A stretch of DNA of 64,000 nucleotides, taken from the NCBI GenBank assembly GCA_013115135.1, contig JABANP010000077.1, positions 10,001 through 74,000 of the forward strand, given 5' to 3'. Within the stretch, counting starts at the first letter, position 1. Every line of letters begins with the position of its first letter. Below the pieces are notes generated by a model. It saw only the letters and a list, made by a program, of their open reading frames with translations. It made no database searches and had not been told where the DNA came from. The stretch comes from Perkinsus olseni. Taxonomy: Eukaryota; Perkinsozoa; Perkinsida; Perkinsidae. Shown piece by piece: positions 62,590 to 64,000 of this stretch. The translations under genes were made by a program, and so were the position numbers.

Positions 62590-63950
62590 CGTCAGACTGG
62601 GGTTGTATCTAGCAGCCCGAGTGACCAAACAGGATGAGTGGGTTGCAGTTTCGCCCACCGAAGTGACTGGGAGGAGTTTCCTTCTACTGTGACGACCACA
62701 TTGACGGAGTCCAAGGGGGAAGGGACGTCGCCAGACTCACTAGGCCCCGCCCAGGACAGGATGACCCCATCAGCCTACGGCACAGCGGACGTCGATTGAA
62801 CTCATAGGGCGGCTGGTCTACAGTGTGGTTCGCTATGTTGCTGATGATACGAGCTGCCCCGAGTTGTGTCGAGACCTGCGGGCCAGGTTCGGGATGGGTG
62901 ACACGGAGCAGACGACCGACAGTGTCGAGGAGGTTGAGCGCCAGCCCCCAGTTGAAGCTGCGCCCGAGATCAACACTCTCCGAGGCTAGATCAACTCGTC
63001 CTATTCGGCCGGCGCTGATGATGTCAACGTCAGCCACACCATCATAAGCGAAAGCCGTCACGTAACTGCAGCGGGTGATGACTTGGGCTGCAGGGCGCAC
63101 CCACCCGGTGTTGTTCAGCCACTCCGCCCACTGACCAGTGCCGCTACCGAAATCAGCGACGGTGTCGCCACGCTTGAAGACGTTACGAACAGCGTATCTT
63201 GAGTCGATCTTGGGGGTTACAGGAGGATGAGGCTCACCTCAATACTCCCTTATCGAGGTCATGTATCGACTCGAAAGTGTATCGTCTGAGGAACTCCAAA
63301 GTGCTATAGCGGCCGTCATGCTCATGGGAGTAGTATCTAGGCACCACCCAACAGCGTAGTAGGATCACCACCACTACTCCCGAGGCCACTAGCGATAATG
63401 CAGGTTTCGACTGAGGAAAGGTGTCGCCTCTCTATAGCGCTGTATTGAGGGGCCTCACGCTCAACCAATCAAGAAAAAGGCCGAAGGCTACATATCAATA
63501 AGGAGGGTCGCTCGGCCTTGCGTCGCCCTCGTAAGTATACACTAGCTGCAATTGAATACACACTTTGTATCTGCCACGTGGCCCTCATCCCAGTCCTCCA
63601 TCAAGCTGCCGACAGCGTCCAACTCCATCTCTGTGAGCGCTATGGCTGCGAGGAGGAAGTCCGACGATGCTCTGCCGTAACTGCGTTCTCACTATACTCT
63701 CAACCAAGCCATCAGACTCAACGTACGATTGGAACTGCTGAGACAAGTCATGCGCGTACCACAGATGCTTCCTGAGGGCGGGCGGAAACAGCCATCAAGC
63801 GGCTATGTTCGACCAGTCGGTAGTCACCATCGGCTCTCCATAAGTGTCTTCAGTCGCCTAAGACCGCTTGCCAGGACGAATTTCAGCTGCTCCGTCATGC
63901 ACTGGGGCTTCTCCAGTATTATAGCGCTGAGCATGTGGGCCTGGCGGGGA
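62590..63950 (-). CDS. Class I SAM-dependent methyltransferase-like protein
   Basis: Minus-strand exons in order: MLSAIILEKPQCMTEQLKF (from about 63935); HLWYAHDLSQQFQSYVESDG, joined by a GT-AG intron in phase; FLRRYTFESIHDLDKGVLR. Then RYAVRNVFKRGDTVADFGSG with the SAM motif DFGSGTGQW, VTAFAYDGVADVDII, VDLGRSFNWGLALNLLD, and a later exon GVILSWAGPSESGDVPS. The glycine-rich loop, the acidic residue at the end of strand 2 (AFAYDG) and the VILSWA strand match a family of small protist and animal methyltransferase-like proteins. Substrate is unknown. The usual Glu-His after strand 4 is not seen (NLLDTVG), so catalytic competence is uncertain. The 5' end may extend past 63950 toward the window edge. 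Confidence 0.55.
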
Positions 63951-64000
63951 CTCCCTCGGCCACCCAGACGCGCAGGGATACCGTTCATGCCTCACTTGAG

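Overview
This window looks like nuclear DNA of a protist, most likely an alveolate of the Perkinsus type. That placement is an inference from architecture and was not searched. GC is near 50 percent, genes lie on both strands with short gaps, and most are cut by many very short GT-AG introns, commonly 37 to 85 nt. The proteins are clearly eukaryotic: Tra1/TRRAP, a kinesin-3, an Ipi1/TEX10-like ribosome biogenesis factor, a RecQ/BLM-type helicase with HRDC, an AAAP amino-acid transporter and an omega-class GST. Because of the introns, most genes appear as a chain of ORF fragments in changing frames. I rebuilt several by following splice sites until the coding length divided by three.

Left part (1-9.9 kb): a partial minus-strand gene runs off the edge. 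Next is a six-exon minus-strand gene for a disordered protein with a U1-type zinc finger, then two tandem F-box/leucine-rich genes whose frame breaks fit 37-nt introns. After these come three tandem small genes (7645-9869) whose CxxCG, HPxxxCxxC, W and CxVC spacing resembles the non-core zinc region of vertebrate RAG1, and more loosely the insect ZAD domain. This cluster is the most unusual thing in the window.

Middle part (10-41.8 kb): AAAP transporter (+), divergent kinesin-3 (-), Ipi1/TEX10-like (+), RecQ helicase (-), a membrane RING-H2 ligase (-), and a 671-bp element with perfect 20-bp terminal inverted repeats and an AAG target duplication. Then comes an omega-class GST gene and its downstream duplicate. 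The duplicate has lost the catalytic Cys and a glutathione-site Glu and carries a one-base frameshift. Several unrecognised multi-exon genes follow, one with a signal peptide and a C-terminal membrane anchor.

Right part (41.9-64 kb): a nearly 14-kb Tra1/TRRAP gene ending in a FATC tail is followed after 218 nt by a short-type D-3-phosphoglycerate dehydrogenase. Next is a small basic nuclear-type protein carrying a SUMO-acceptor motif and a C-terminal SUMO-interacting motif. The last 4 kb are read from the minus strand: a small tail-membrane protein, an unresolved stretch, and a class I methyltransferase-like gene near the edge. I saw no rRNA, no intact tRNA and no CRISPR array.
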